23,889 nucleotides of DNA from Candidatus Spechtiibacteriota bacterium (lineage in GTDB: Bacteria; Patescibacteriota; Minisyncoccia; Spechtbacterales; HO2-43-30), in the NCBI GenBank assembly GCA_016177905.1, contig JACOUK010000002.1, forward strand, positions 1 to 23,889, read 5' to 3'. Each line of letters begins with the position of its first letter. Position 1 is the first letter of the stretch. Below the pieces are notes generated by a model. The model searched no databases. It had not been told where the DNA came from and was given only the letters and a program-made list of their open reading frames with translations. The position numbers were made by a program, and so were the translations under genes. Below are positions 14,582 through 21,553 of the stretch, one piece after another.

Positions 14582-14677
14582 AAACGTATTCAGCCACGGT
14601 AGGCTGTTTTTGTTTGTATCATTGAGCAAAAACCTATTCGTACTCTTTTTTTAATTAGGAAATTCTTTCGAACGTCT

Positions 14678-15766
14678 TTGCGCTTTTTTTGGCTACGTTC
14701 AGCCATTTGTATAACCGTAAGCTCCTTTCTCGTTTTTGCGGCGTTGACACAAGGGGCGTACAGCAAGCAAATAGGAAGGGAGGTAACGCCGATAATTATC
14801 GATAATCTAGGGCCTCGGCAAGGCGGCCCCGTGGTTGCGCGTGCGCGGGCGAATATAGGCACATATTCTCTCGTTTTTTTGGGCGCTGTGCGCAACTCGA
14901 ACGTCAATGAAGCGTCTGTTACGCGCGAGAGTTACGGAACTTTTTATGGGGAAGGGCCAGAAGATGCGACTTTACCGTCGATCGGAGAGAGCTCTCTCCT
15001 CAAGCAGTCTTCTCCTTTGGGAATTTTTCGAGGCGAGAATGAGCGGCGCGATATTATAACGTACAGAGTAAAAGAGGGCGATACGCCGCTAGCGCTCGCC
15101 GCCTCGTTTGGGATTACATTAAATACCCTTCTTTGGGCGAATAATCTTTCGTACGGGCAGTACATCAAAGCGGGAGATGACCTTATGATCCTGCCGATTT
15201 CCGGCGTGCGATACAAGGTGCGCGCGGGGGATACGATTTCAAGCATCGCAAGTCGATTGAAGGGGGATATCTTTAAAATCCTCGAGTTCAATGAGCTGAA
15301 TATAGAAGACAGCATCCAAGAAGGAGAATATCTCATTGTCCCGGATGGTGAAATGCCCTCCATATCTTATAAAAGAAACGACACGCCTCGATACTCCCCT
15401 CCCTTAGTGAATCTGGATAATTATTTTATTCATCCGACTGCCGGCATTGGCTACCGTTCGAGAGGCATTCATCCGCATAACGCGGTAGATTGGGCGGCGC
15501 CTTGCTGGACCAAAGTGTATGCCGCGGCAGAAGGGTCGGTGGCAATCGCGGACAGTGTTGGTTGGAACGGAGGATATGGGAAATACGTAAAAATCAATCA
15601 TCCAAACGGCACGCAGACCGTGTATGGCCACGCGATCCAAATCCTTGCGAAAGCCGGCCAGTATGTGCAGCAAGGCGAACTTATCGAGTACATGGGCTCC
15701 ACAGGCCGCTCGACTGGATGCCATGTGCATTGGGAAGTATACGGAGCATTGAACCCATTGCGGTAA
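14678..15766 (+). CDS. Secreted LysM-LysM-M23 peptidoglycan endopeptidase
   Basis: An exported wall hydrolase of 362 residues. A hydrophobic signal segment (about 8-24, AICITVSSFLVFAALTQ) is followed by a variable linker, two LysM peptidoglycan-binding repeats (128-173, beginning ITYRVKEGDTPLALAASFGI; 178-222, beginning VRYKVRAGDTISSIASRL), and an M23 (LytM) peptidase domain. All M23 zinc and catalytic positions appear intact: HNAVD (H267, D271), YGH (H318) and HVH (H349, H351). It should cut peptide cross-links for growth or division. The start is uncertain: the TTG at 14678 gives a short basic N-terminus, but the frame is open back to 14603, and an ATT at 14621 would add a longer basic leader. 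It is the only rightward gene between two leftward blocks. Confidence 0.9.
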   Translation: MRFFWLRSAICITVSSFLVFAALTQGAYSKQIGREVTPIIIDNLGPRQGGPVVARARANIGTYSLVFLGAVRNSNVNEASVTRESYGTFYGEGPEDATLPSIGESSLLKQSSPLGIFRGENERRDIITYRVKEGDTPLALAASFGITLNTLLWANNLSYGQYIKAGDDLMILPISGVRYKVRAGDTISSIASRLKGDIFKILEFNELNIEDSIQEGEYLIVPDGEMPSISYKRNDTPRYSPPLVNLDNYFIHPTAGIGYRSRGIHPHNAVDWAAPCWTKVYAAAEGSVAIADSVGWNGGYGKYVKINHPNGTQTVYGHAIQILAKAGQYVQQGELIEYMGSTGRSTGCHVHWEVYGALNPLR

Positions 15767-15771
15767 GATCA

Positions 15772-15892
15772 GGACTTACGCGTTTGGCGCATTTCTTCGT
15801 CAAAACCTGCGGTGCTCCCTCAACGTACTACAACAGTACGCCTCGGTTCGCTCCTCGGTTTTTCCTCGAACTGCACTCAAATGCGTAAGTCC
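15772..15892. repeat. 121-base palindromic repeat element with GGACTTACGC ends
   Basis: Two 58-base arms (15772-15829 and 15835-15892) flank ACAAC. The outer ends match well (GGACTTACGC plus TTTG; 14 of the first 15 positions), as do an inner AAAACC block and the inner end CGTACT; the rest of the arms has drifted. It begins 5 bases after the stop of the LysM-M23 gene. Ends of the GGACTTACGCA type are, from memory, seen on small transposon-derived repeats in several phyla. It has no coding capacity, and no T-run follows, so it is not a simple terminator. Confidence 0.75.
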
Positions 15893-15909
15893 GAAGAAGA
15901 TGTAAGTCT

Positions 15910-17475
15910 TTACAGGTTTCCACTATTGAATTTTAGAGCGCCCAAGACATCTTGGGTGTTTATTGTTGTACGGCCCGCGAGGTCCGCGATTGTGCGAGCA
16001 AGTTTCAGAACTTTGTGATACGAGCGCGCTGAAAGCCGATCTTTATCTATAGCTTTTTGAAGAATACATTCTGCGTCTCGCGGGACAGCGCAGTATTTTT
16101 TTACTTGCATGATCGTCATTTCGCTGTTTGAGAACGTTTTGCCGCCCCTTTCATTTTTTGAAAATCGATCTCTTTGTATTTTTCGGGCTTTCTCTATTCT
16201 CACGCGCATCGTTTCACTCGACTCTTCAATATGAGCTGACGTGAGTGTCGCGTACTTTTGGTGAGGCACATCAATTTTGATATCAATACGATCCACAATT
16301 GGTCCCGAGAGTTTTTTTCTGTAACGCTGAAGCTGGAGGCCATAGCAGGCGCATGACTTTTCCGGGTCATTCAAAAAACCGCAGGGGCAGGGATTCGCGG
16401 CCGCGATAAGGATGAATTTCGCGGGAAAGGATATTTGTCCTTTCGCGCGTGCGATGGATATAGAACCGGATTCGAGGGGCTGTCGGAGCGCTTCAAGCAC
16501 GTCCCGATGAAACTCCGGAAACTCATCAAGAAAAAGAACTCCGCGGTGCGCAAGGGTTATTTCCCCCGGCTTGAGACCGGCTCCTCCTCCGATAAGGGCC
16601 GCGGCGGAAGAAGAGTGGTGAGGAGCGCGGAAAGGCCGGACGCGGAGAAGCGGATTTTTTGGATCAATGTTTCCGGTGACGCTGTAAAGTTTTGTTACTT
16701 CAAGCATTTCTTCGTTTGTCATTCTGGGAAGAATGCCGGCGAAGGCTTTCGCGAGTATTGTTTTGCCGGAGCCCGGAGGGCCTTGCATAAGGACATTGTG
16801 TCCGCCGGCAGCCGCGATTTCAAGGGCTTGTTTCGCTGTTTGTTGGCCGCTGATATTACACATGTCCATCTCGGGGTCCGGCATCGGAAATATGGGGGAG
16901 GTCGGACCTCTCCCATCGCCCTGTGGAACGCTGGACCTCATCATGGGTCTTCCTTCTAGAAAATCTATAAGGTCGTTCAGGTTTTTGGGCGCAATAACGT
17001 CTACGCCTTCCACCAGCCTTGCCTCGTATTTGTTTTGGGGAGGGACGATAATAGCGCGTATGCCTTTTTGTTTTGCAAGGAGTGTCAACAAGAGCACGCC
17101 TCTCGTTGGCCGCAGTGCGCCGTTAAGCGCGAGTTCTCCGGCAAAAAGATATTCCTCGGGGTCGAAACGCGTCTGGTCGGAGGCAAGAAGAAAGCTTAAC
17201 GCAAGAGGGAGGTCGTACATTCCTCCCTCTTTCTTAATATCTGCCGGAGCAAGGTTGATGACAGTGCGCTTGTTGAAAGCGCGGGGATGTTTAAAGCCGC
17301 TGTTTTTAAGCGCGGAAGAGATGCGTTCTTTTGCTTCCTCGACTGTCTGATCGGGAAGGCCGACAATCTGGAAAGAGTTGAGGCCGACAGAAACATCCGC
17401 TTCAACTTCAACAAGTTGCGCGTCAAGACCGGTGATAGCGGCGGAGTACACTCTCGATGGTTTTCCTTGTGACAT
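15910..17475 (-). CDS. comM: ComM/YifB family Mg-chelatase-like AAA+ ATPase
   Basis: ComM is a hexameric helicase that promotes branch migration when incoming single-stranded DNA is integrated during natural transformation; YifB is the older name. The 521-residue protein has the N-terminal Lon-like fold (VYSAAITGLDAQLVEVEADV, GLNSFQIVGLPDQTVEEAKERI, FAGELALNGALRPTRGVL). A short linker follows, then Walker A QGPPGSGKT (231-239), a segment with RPFRAPHHSSS, Walker B GVLFLDEFPEF, the cysteine pair region AANPCPCG with CAC, and the C-terminal DRIDIKIDVP and SARSYHKVLKLARTIADL motifs. The linker (187-195, GDGRGPTSP) is coded by a palindrome; see the separate entry. The start ATG lies 8 bases after a -10-like TACAAT. 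Confidence 0.94.
   Translation of the reverse strand: MSQGKPSRVYSAAITGLDAQLVEVEADVSVGLNSFQIVGLPDQTVEEAKERISSALKNSGFKHPRAFNKRTVINLAPADIKKEGGMYDLPLALSFLLASDQTRFDPEEYLFAGELALNGALRPTRGVLLLTLLAKQKGIRAIIVPPQNKYEARLVEGVDVIAPKNLNDLIDFLEGRPMMRSSVPQGDGRGPTSPIFPMPDPEMDMCNISGQQTAKQALEIAAAGGHNVLMQGPPGSGKTILAKAFAGILPRMTNEEMLEVTKLYSVTGNIDPKNPLLRVRPFRAPHHSSSAAALIGGGAGLKPGEITLAHRGVLFLDEFPEFHRDVLEALRQPLESGSISIARAKGQISFPAKFILIAAANPCPCGFLNDPEKSCACYGLQLQRYRKKLSGPIVDRIDIKIDVPHQKYATLTSAHIEESSETMRVRIEKARKIQRDRFSKNERGGKTFSNSEMTIMQVKKYCAVPRDAECILQKAIDKDRLSARSYHKVLKLARTIADLAGRTTINTQDVLGALKFNSGNL
16892..16916. repeat. 25-bp near-perfect palindrome inside comM
   Basis: Twelve-base arms (ATGGGGGAGGTC and GACCTCTCCCAT) flank one G at 16904; the only non-Watson-Crick pair is a G-T. 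It encodes the GRGPTSP stretch of the linker between the Lon-like and AAA+ domains of ComM, a place tolerant of insertions. It looks like a small palindromic unit carried in frame. Confidence 0.6.
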
Positions 17476-17483
17476 GAAAAGGC

Positions 17484-17489
17484 ATTGTA
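17484..17489 (-). promoter_or_regulatory. Candidate -10 of a leaderless comM promoter
   Basis: TACAAT on the minus strand ends 8 bases before the comM ATG, so transcription would begin within a base or two of the start codon. A weak -35 (TTGTTT) lies 15 bases upstream, in the tail of the rocD terminator. No Shine-Dalgarno is present. Confidence 0.4.
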
Positions 17490-17499
17490 GCAGGTTGAA

Positions 17500-17535
17500 G
17501 AAAAAAACAAAAGCGGAGACTCCAATATCTCCGCT
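17500..17535 (-). terminator. Rho-independent terminator after rocD
   Basis: On the minus strand an 8-bp stem AGCGGAGA/TCTCCGCT (17528-17535 with 17512-17519) with an 8-base loop is followed by TTTGTTTTTTT. It begins 16 bases after the rocD stop and separates rocD from comM. Confidence 0.85.
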
Positions 17536-17551
17536 CTAAAACTTTTTCTAT

Positions 17552-18790
17552 CTAGTTTGTTTTCAAAACCCTTTCGATTCGCCTGAACGCCCATAAAAGC
17601 TCCTCCCTCGTAACGATAAGGGGCGGAGCAAAGCGAATGACGTCATCGTGCGTTTCTTTGCACAGAAGCCCTTCGAGAAGAAGCGCTTCGCAGAATCTTC
17701 TCGCTCCTCCCGCTTCGGGGGTAAGTTCGAGTCCAATAAGAAGGCCTCGACCCCTGATATCTTTGATAAGAGGACTTGGTATGGTCCTCAACATATTCAT
17801 GAACCACATGCCTTCATTTCGAACATGACAAAGAAGTTTGGGGGTAAGAAGTTCAAGCGCTTTCATGCCAAGAACGCACGAAGAAGGATCTCCCCCAAAA
17901 GTGCTCCCCTCTCGGCCAAGCGTGAGAACGCCCAAGACATCGCGCGAGCTGACAAACGCCGAGATTTTCTCTTCTCCTCCTCCAAGGAATTTTCCAAGCA
18001 GTATTCCGTCTGGTTCTGCGTCCAGGCCTTCGTTCTGCCAGGCGAAAAAATCGCCAGTGCGGCCCAGGCCCGTCTGAATTTCATCTAGGATACATAATAC
18101 GCCATTTTCCTTGCAAACTCTCTTCGCCTCTTGCAAGTAACCGTAAGGCGGCATGACAATTCCAGCTTCTGCCTGGATTGGCTCAACGATAAAAGCGGCA
18201 GTGAACCGATTGATAGCGCGTTGTAAGGCCTCAATATCTCCGTAAGGGATTTTTCTAAATGCCCGCGGAGGCGCAAAGGGTCCAAAGCCGTCGCGATAGA
18301 GCGGCTCTGAAGAAGCGTCAGTAGCGCCAATGCTTCTGCCGTGGAACGCGTGTGCGCAGACAATAATTTCTGAATTGTCCCCTACTCTGCCCGCAGCTGT
18401 TTTTTTCCACAAGCGCGCGGTTTTCACAGCGGTATCAAACGCTTCAGTCCCTGTGTTTTTAGGGATCATCATTTCCATACCGCAGGCTTTGCAAAGGGCT
18501 TCTGCGAAATCCGCGACTTCCTCGCTCATCACTATGCCGCGGGACGTTTTTGACGGCTTGTTTAGCTGGAGCCGTTTAATTTTTAAACGAGTAATGTCTT
18601 GGTGATTGTGGCCTAGATTCAGCGCGGAATACGTGCTTGTCATGTCTAGCACACGGTATAAATCGTCGTTTCCTCTTTGATACCCTGTAATCCAGACTCC
18701 GTTACAATGGTGGGGTACGAACGGCAATGGGTTATAATTTGGCGCGACATACTTGTGAAGTTTTGCTTCCACTTGCGCGACTTTATCCAC
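17552..18790 (-). CDS. rocD: Class III aminotransferase, ornithine aminotransferase-like
   Basis: A PLP enzyme of 412 residues most like ornithine-oxo-acid aminotransferase, which moves the delta-amino group of ornithine to 2-oxoglutarate to form glutamate semialdehyde. Family signs are YVAPNYNPLPFVP near the N-terminus, MTSTYSALNLGHNH, PKNTGTEAFDTAVKTARLW, IIVCAHAFHGRS, FGPFAPPRAFRKIPYGDIEAL, AAFIVEPIQAEAGI, CILDEIQTGLGRTG, the PLP lysine in LLGKFLGGG (K267), and GSTFGGDPSSC. Acetylornithine or other omega-aminotransferases are the alternatives, but YVAPNYNPLP and FGPFAP favour RocD. It uses a GTG start at 18790 preceded by a strong AAGGAGGAG, which overlaps the end of the SemiSWEET gene 9 bases upstream. 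No other arginine or proline pathway gene is visible. Confidence 0.8.
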   Translation of the reverse strand: MDKVAQVEAKLHKYVAPNYNPLPFVPHHCNGVWITGYQRGNDDLYRVLDMTSTYSALNLGHNHQDITRLKIKRLQLNKPSKTSRGIVMSEEVADFAEALCKACGMEMMIPKNTGTEAFDTAVKTARLWKKTAAGRVGDNSEIIVCAHAFHGRSIGATDASSEPLYRDGFGPFAPPRAFRKIPYGDIEALQRAINRFTAAFIVEPIQAEAGIVMPPYGYLQEAKRVCKENGVLCILDEIQTGLGRTGDFFAWQNEGLDAEPDGILLGKFLGGGEEKISAFVSSRDVLGVLTLGREGSTFGGDPSSCVLGMKALELLTPKLLCHVRNEGMWFMNMLRTIPSPLIKDIRGRGLLIGLELTPEAGGARRFCEALLLEGLLCKETHDDVIRFAPPLIVTREELLWAFRRIERVLKTN

Positions 18791-18799
18791 GTCTCCTCC

Positions 18800-19072
18800 T
18801 TACGAGCCGCCGGCTCTTTTTTGATACATCGCCATTTGAAAAAGAACCACGCCATATCCTATCATACTTACACCAGAATTTACAATAAGAGACAGAGGAG
18901 TTGGGCGGAATAAAGACACTATTAAAAATAATACCATCGCGATAAATAAAGAGAGGATAAACAAAGGGCTTAGGCCTTCAGTGGATTTTCTTTTCAAGTT
19001 TTTAATAATTTGAGGCCAGGTAGCTGATATGATTATCGCCATTGCGATCCAGCCTAACACATCAATTATCAT
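18800..19072 (-). CDS. SemiSWEET-type PQ-loop transporter
   Basis: A 90-residue membrane protein with three hydrophobic helices (about 4-21, 36-56, 60-80), the plan of bacterial SemiSWEETs, which dimerise into a small sugar uniporter. Diagnostic is the PQ motif at the end of helix 1 (ISATWPQIIKNLKRKSTEGLS), where family members read xLPQ-x6-KSTxGLS. Transported substrates of PQ-loop proteins vary (sugars, and amino acids in lysosomal relatives), so the substrate is open. The ATG at 19072 overlaps the end of the YraN frame by 11 bases, and the stop is 9 bases before rocD, so yraN, this gene and rocD are likely co-transcribed. Confidence 0.8.
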   Translation of the reverse strand: MIIDVLGWIAMAIIISATWPQIIKNLKRKSTEGLSPLFILSLFIAMVLFLIVSLFRPTPLSLIVNSGVSMIGYGVVLFQMAMYQKRAGGS

Positions 19073-19448
19073 ATTTTTGAACAGCGTTCTTTAAGTGCCG
19101 TACATCCGCTATGCGATTTTTTTGGTCTACAATAACTCCAATGACATCAATTTGCCAATTGGTATCGTCCGGATATTTGTTTTTTATGAGGAAATACTCT
19201 GCCGCGCGAATAAGTTTTCGCTGTTTCTGCCAAGTAACGTTTCGTTCGGGAAACAGGTCGGCATCCTCTGTTTTTTCCTGCGACTTTACTTCCACAAACA
19301 CGACTGCGCGCGCTTTTTTCGCGACGATATCGATTTCTCCAAAATGAGTTGCCCAGTTTCTTTCAAGAATAGCGTAGCCGTTCTTTTTTAAATATAGAAA
19401 AGCCACCTCCTCTGCCTCATCGCCTTTTTTACGTTTTTTTGAGGGCAT
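19062..19448 (-). CDS. yraN: YraN/UPF0102 family endonuclease-like protein (likely separate product)
   Basis: Translated from the internal ATG at 19448 this gives 128 residues, the normal size of a stand-alone YraN protein. It shows the family core: KGDEAEEVAFLYLKKNGYAILERN, then FGEIDIVAKKARAVVFVEVK, with GEID and the E-x-K of a restriction-endonuclease-like fold, and QKQRKLIRAAEYFL. The ATG lacks a close Shine-Dalgarno (AAGGAA is about 26 bases away). It overlaps the SemiSWEET gene by 11 bases. The role of this family is poorly defined; DNA processing is inferred from the fold. The identity is clear; translation apart from the upstream surface protein is inferred. Confidence 0.72.
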   Translation of the reverse strand: MPSKKRKKGDEAEEVAFLYLKKNGYAILERNWATHFGEIDIVAKKARAVVFVEVKSQEKTEDADLFPERNVTWQKQRKLIRAAEYFLIKNKYPDDTNWQIDVIGVIVDQKNRIADVRHLKNAVQKYDN

Positions 19449-20750
19449 GATCCATGAAAGACGTGGGCGCTGTTTCCTTAAATTTCGCCAGTGGAACCCC
19501 GGGGGCGTGCCTCCGCCAAAATCCCACGCGTAGCATTTATCAACCGTTCCGTTTGGGCATTCAGGTTCAATGCTGGGGCATTGGGTTTGTGCGGGCGGAT
19601 TTCCGGTATAGCAAACCGCGTTTTCGGTAAAGCTAACCCCTTCGCCTTTGCTTGGGCGGGGCGGAGCGTATGTAAACTTCGCGTCCGGGTATAAATGTTT
19701 TTCGGTTGTAAACTTAGTGCCGGATACCCACCCAGAGTCTTTCCCGCCCGAATCAAAGACTTTGAGTCTCCAATAGTACGTGGTGTTGTAGGCAAGTTGT
19801 GTGGGCCCGGGAGTTACTGCGACGATCAAAGCCCTCGATGTCGCTGTGGTAGTCTCCGAGATTTGAACTTCAGGGGAAAGGAAAGAAGGGTTGGTGGATA
19901 CTTCAAGATTGTAACTTGCCTGGGTATCGTTGTCTGGATCAGAGAAGCTCCATGAGAATCTATGAGCCGGAGTTGTGCAGTAATTCTCTTTTACGACAGA
20001 AAGACTTGTCGCGCTCGGTGAAAAGTTGATTCGAGCTACAACTTGGTAATTCGAGGTATCGCAGACCGATTGGACTCCCGGAGCAGTGCTGTGATCGTTT
20101 TTGCAGTTAAAACTGACCCATCCTGGGAGATCGCTTCCCCACGCCCAGTTGTTTAGTTCTTTCCCGCTGATGAGAGGATCCCAAGAGACGGCGTGCAAGG
20201 TGGTTCCATCCCAAACTGCGCCGTAACTGCCTCCAGCGTCAGACGGGTGTTTTTGAAGTTTTATCCAACCGTCCCAACCTCCTTGATTATCAGAAGTTTT
20301 GCATGGAAGGGTTGGGCATACCGATATCGCCCTTGCCCAGCCGCGCAACTCACCAGCTCCGGTGGCCGGATTCGTTACCTCATATTTTGCGATATATCCT
20401 TGGGAAGAATAGTTGTATTCTGCCGGGGGCGCCCCGGTATTTGAAAGATTGAAGCTTATCCAGCCAATCCCGCTGGTGTTATCCGACCACGCATACCCGG
20501 AAAGAGCGTCAGTCGCGCCATCTATTGTCACTCCATAAGGTATTGCGGATATTTGTCTTCCGGGGGTATTGGGGTCGTGATCGTTTTCTGAATTAAAGCT
20601 TATCCATCCAATGTTTTCCGACCACGCGAAGCCGGAAAATGCGTCAGAAGCGGCAGCGTTGGCGCGAGAGCTTGACGTAAGCAGAGTAAGAGCCAGAAAG
20701 AGACTTGGGGCGAGGAAAAATAGAATCAGCTTCCTGCCGTGATATTTCAT
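19062..20750 (-). CDS. Secreted surface protein running in frame into a YraN-like nuclease domain
   Basis: One 562-codon frame with two unlike halves. Residues 1-33 are a signal peptide (LILFFLAPSLFLALTLL, then ANA). Next come surface repeats of the GxAWSENIGWISF type: 38-52 (FSGFAWSENIGWISF), 83-100, and a weaker WAWGSDLPGWVSF at 202-214. A fibronectin-III-like domain (about 250-350, with YNTTYYWRLKVFDSGG) and the beginning of a PKD-like domain (about 352-415) that stops after CYAWDFGGGTPPG follow. The bridge FHWRNLRKQRPRLSWI is basic and unlike either side. From M435 the sequence is a complete YraN/UPF0102 domain. An exported repeat protein joined to a cytoplasmic nuclease makes no obvious sense, so truncation of the surface gene, or translation as two proteins, is more likely than a working fusion. 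Confidence 0.7.
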   Translation of the reverse strand: MKYHGRKLILFFLAPSLFLALTLLTSSSRANAAASDAFSGFAWSENIGWISFNSENDHDPNTPGRQISAIPYGVTIDGATDALSGYAWSDNTSGIGWISFNLSNTGAPPAEYNYSSQGYIAKYEVTNPATGAGELRGWARAISVCPTLPCKTSDNQGGWDGWIKLQKHPSDAGGSYGAVWDGTTLHAVSWDPLISGKELNNWAWGSDLPGWVSFNCKNDHSTAPGVQSVCDTSNYQVVARINFSPSATSLSVVKENYCTTPAHRFSWSFSDPDNDTQASYNLEVSTNPSFLSPEVQISETTTATSRALIVAVTPGPTQLAYNTTYYWRLKVFDSGGKDSGWVSGTKFTTEKHLYPDAKFTYAPPRPSKGEGVSFTENAVCYTGNPPAQTQCPSIEPECPNGTVDKCYAWDFGGGTPPGFHWRNLRKQRPRLSWIMPSKKRKKGDEAEEVAFLYLKKNGYAILERNWATHFGEIDIVAKKARAVVFVEVKSQEKTEDADLFPERNVTWQKQRKLIRAAEYFLIKNKYPDDTNWQIDVIGVIVDQKNRIADVRHLKNAVQKYDN

Positions 20751-20769
20751 AAAACGAGAGAGAATTGAA

Positions 20770-21483
20770 CTAAGTTATTTTTGTAATGTCTGGCTCAAAA
20801 CGCAGTTTTGCCGCAAGAAGCCTCTCCTCGGTGCCCGCGTCAGTCCAGAATCCTCTATGTATATAGTACCCCAGTTTACCTTGCGCGGCGAGGGTGGGGA
20901 AAACGTTTTTTTCAATGGAGAACTTTTTTTCTTCGATATTTTTAAAAATGTGGGGAGATAAAATGTAGAATCCCACGTTGACGTATCCTGATATGGGCAG
21001 AACGGGTTTTTCGAGGAATTCAAGAACCTTTGTCCCTCTCTTTTTTATCATACCATAACTTCGCGCATCAGGCAGATGCGCCACAACCATTGCGTTTTCC
21101 ATTTTCGCGTTGCGGGAAAATTTCTTGGCAAAGTTTTCGATATGTACATCGCTCAAAATATCGCCGTTTAACACTAAAAAAGGTTCTCGAAGCCCGCGCG
21201 CCGCAAGTTTGATCGCCCCGCCTGTATCAAGAGGTTCCCGCTCGATAACCCAGTCAATCGAGTGCTGGTTATGTTGGAGTTTAACTCCCGCCACATACGA
21301 TATAATCTGCTCGGCCTTGTATCCACGAGCGAGGCGGATGTCAAAAAAGCCGTGTTGCTGAAGCTGGTCTATCTGATGCGCTAGTATCGGCTTGCCTCCG
21401 ACGTGAACAAGCGCTTTGGGGATGTCTTTCGCGGATTCGGGCAAGCGCGTCGCCTTGCCGCCCGCAAGAATAATTGCTTGCAT
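20770..21483 (-). CDS. Sugar-1-phosphate nucleotidyltransferase (NTP_transferase family)
   Basis: A 237-residue GT-A-fold enzyme that joins a nucleoside triphosphate and a sugar-1-phosphate to make an activated sugar for glycan synthesis. The N-terminal signature LAGGKATRLPESAKDIPKAL (6-25) is the nucleotide-binding loop followed by the PK(A/P)L motif. FLVLNGDILSD has the metal-binding aspartate. EREPLDTGGAIKLA, FLEKP, and GYVNVGFYILSP are typical of mannose-1-phosphate guanylyltransferase and RmlA-like members. The exact nucleotide and sugar cannot be assigned. An AGGAGGAGG stands 24 bases before the ATG at 21483, ideally spaced instead for an out-of-frame ATG at 21499, which is odd. The next gene (surface protein) starts 19 bases after the stop. 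Confidence 0.87.
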   Translation of the reverse strand: MQAIILAGGKATRLPESAKDIPKALVHVGGKPILAHQIDQLQQHGFFDIRLARGYKAEQIISYVAGVKLQHNQHSIDWVIEREPLDTGGAIKLAARGLREPFLVLNGDILSDVHIENFAKKFSRNAKMENAMVVAHLPDARSYGMIKKRGTKVLEFLEKPVLPISGYVNVGFYILSPHIFKNIEEKKFSIEKNVFPTLAAQGKLGYYIHRGFWTDAGTEERLLAAKLRFEPDITKIT

Positions 21484-21526
21484 GATTTTTTTCTATCATA
21501 GAAACCTCCTCCTAGCCATAGCAAAT

Positions 21527-21550
21527 GAAAAAGCCCCGCAGTTGCGGGGC
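21527..21550 (-). terminator. Rho-independent terminator after dihydroorotase
   Basis: An 8-bp GC stem (GCCCCGCA 21533-21540 with TGCGGGGC 21543-21550, 2-base loop) is followed on the minus strand by TTTTTC. It begins 3 bases after the pyrC stop (21554-21556), so transcription should mostly stop before the nucleotidyltransferase. Confidence 0.85.
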
Positions 21551-21553
21551 GTT

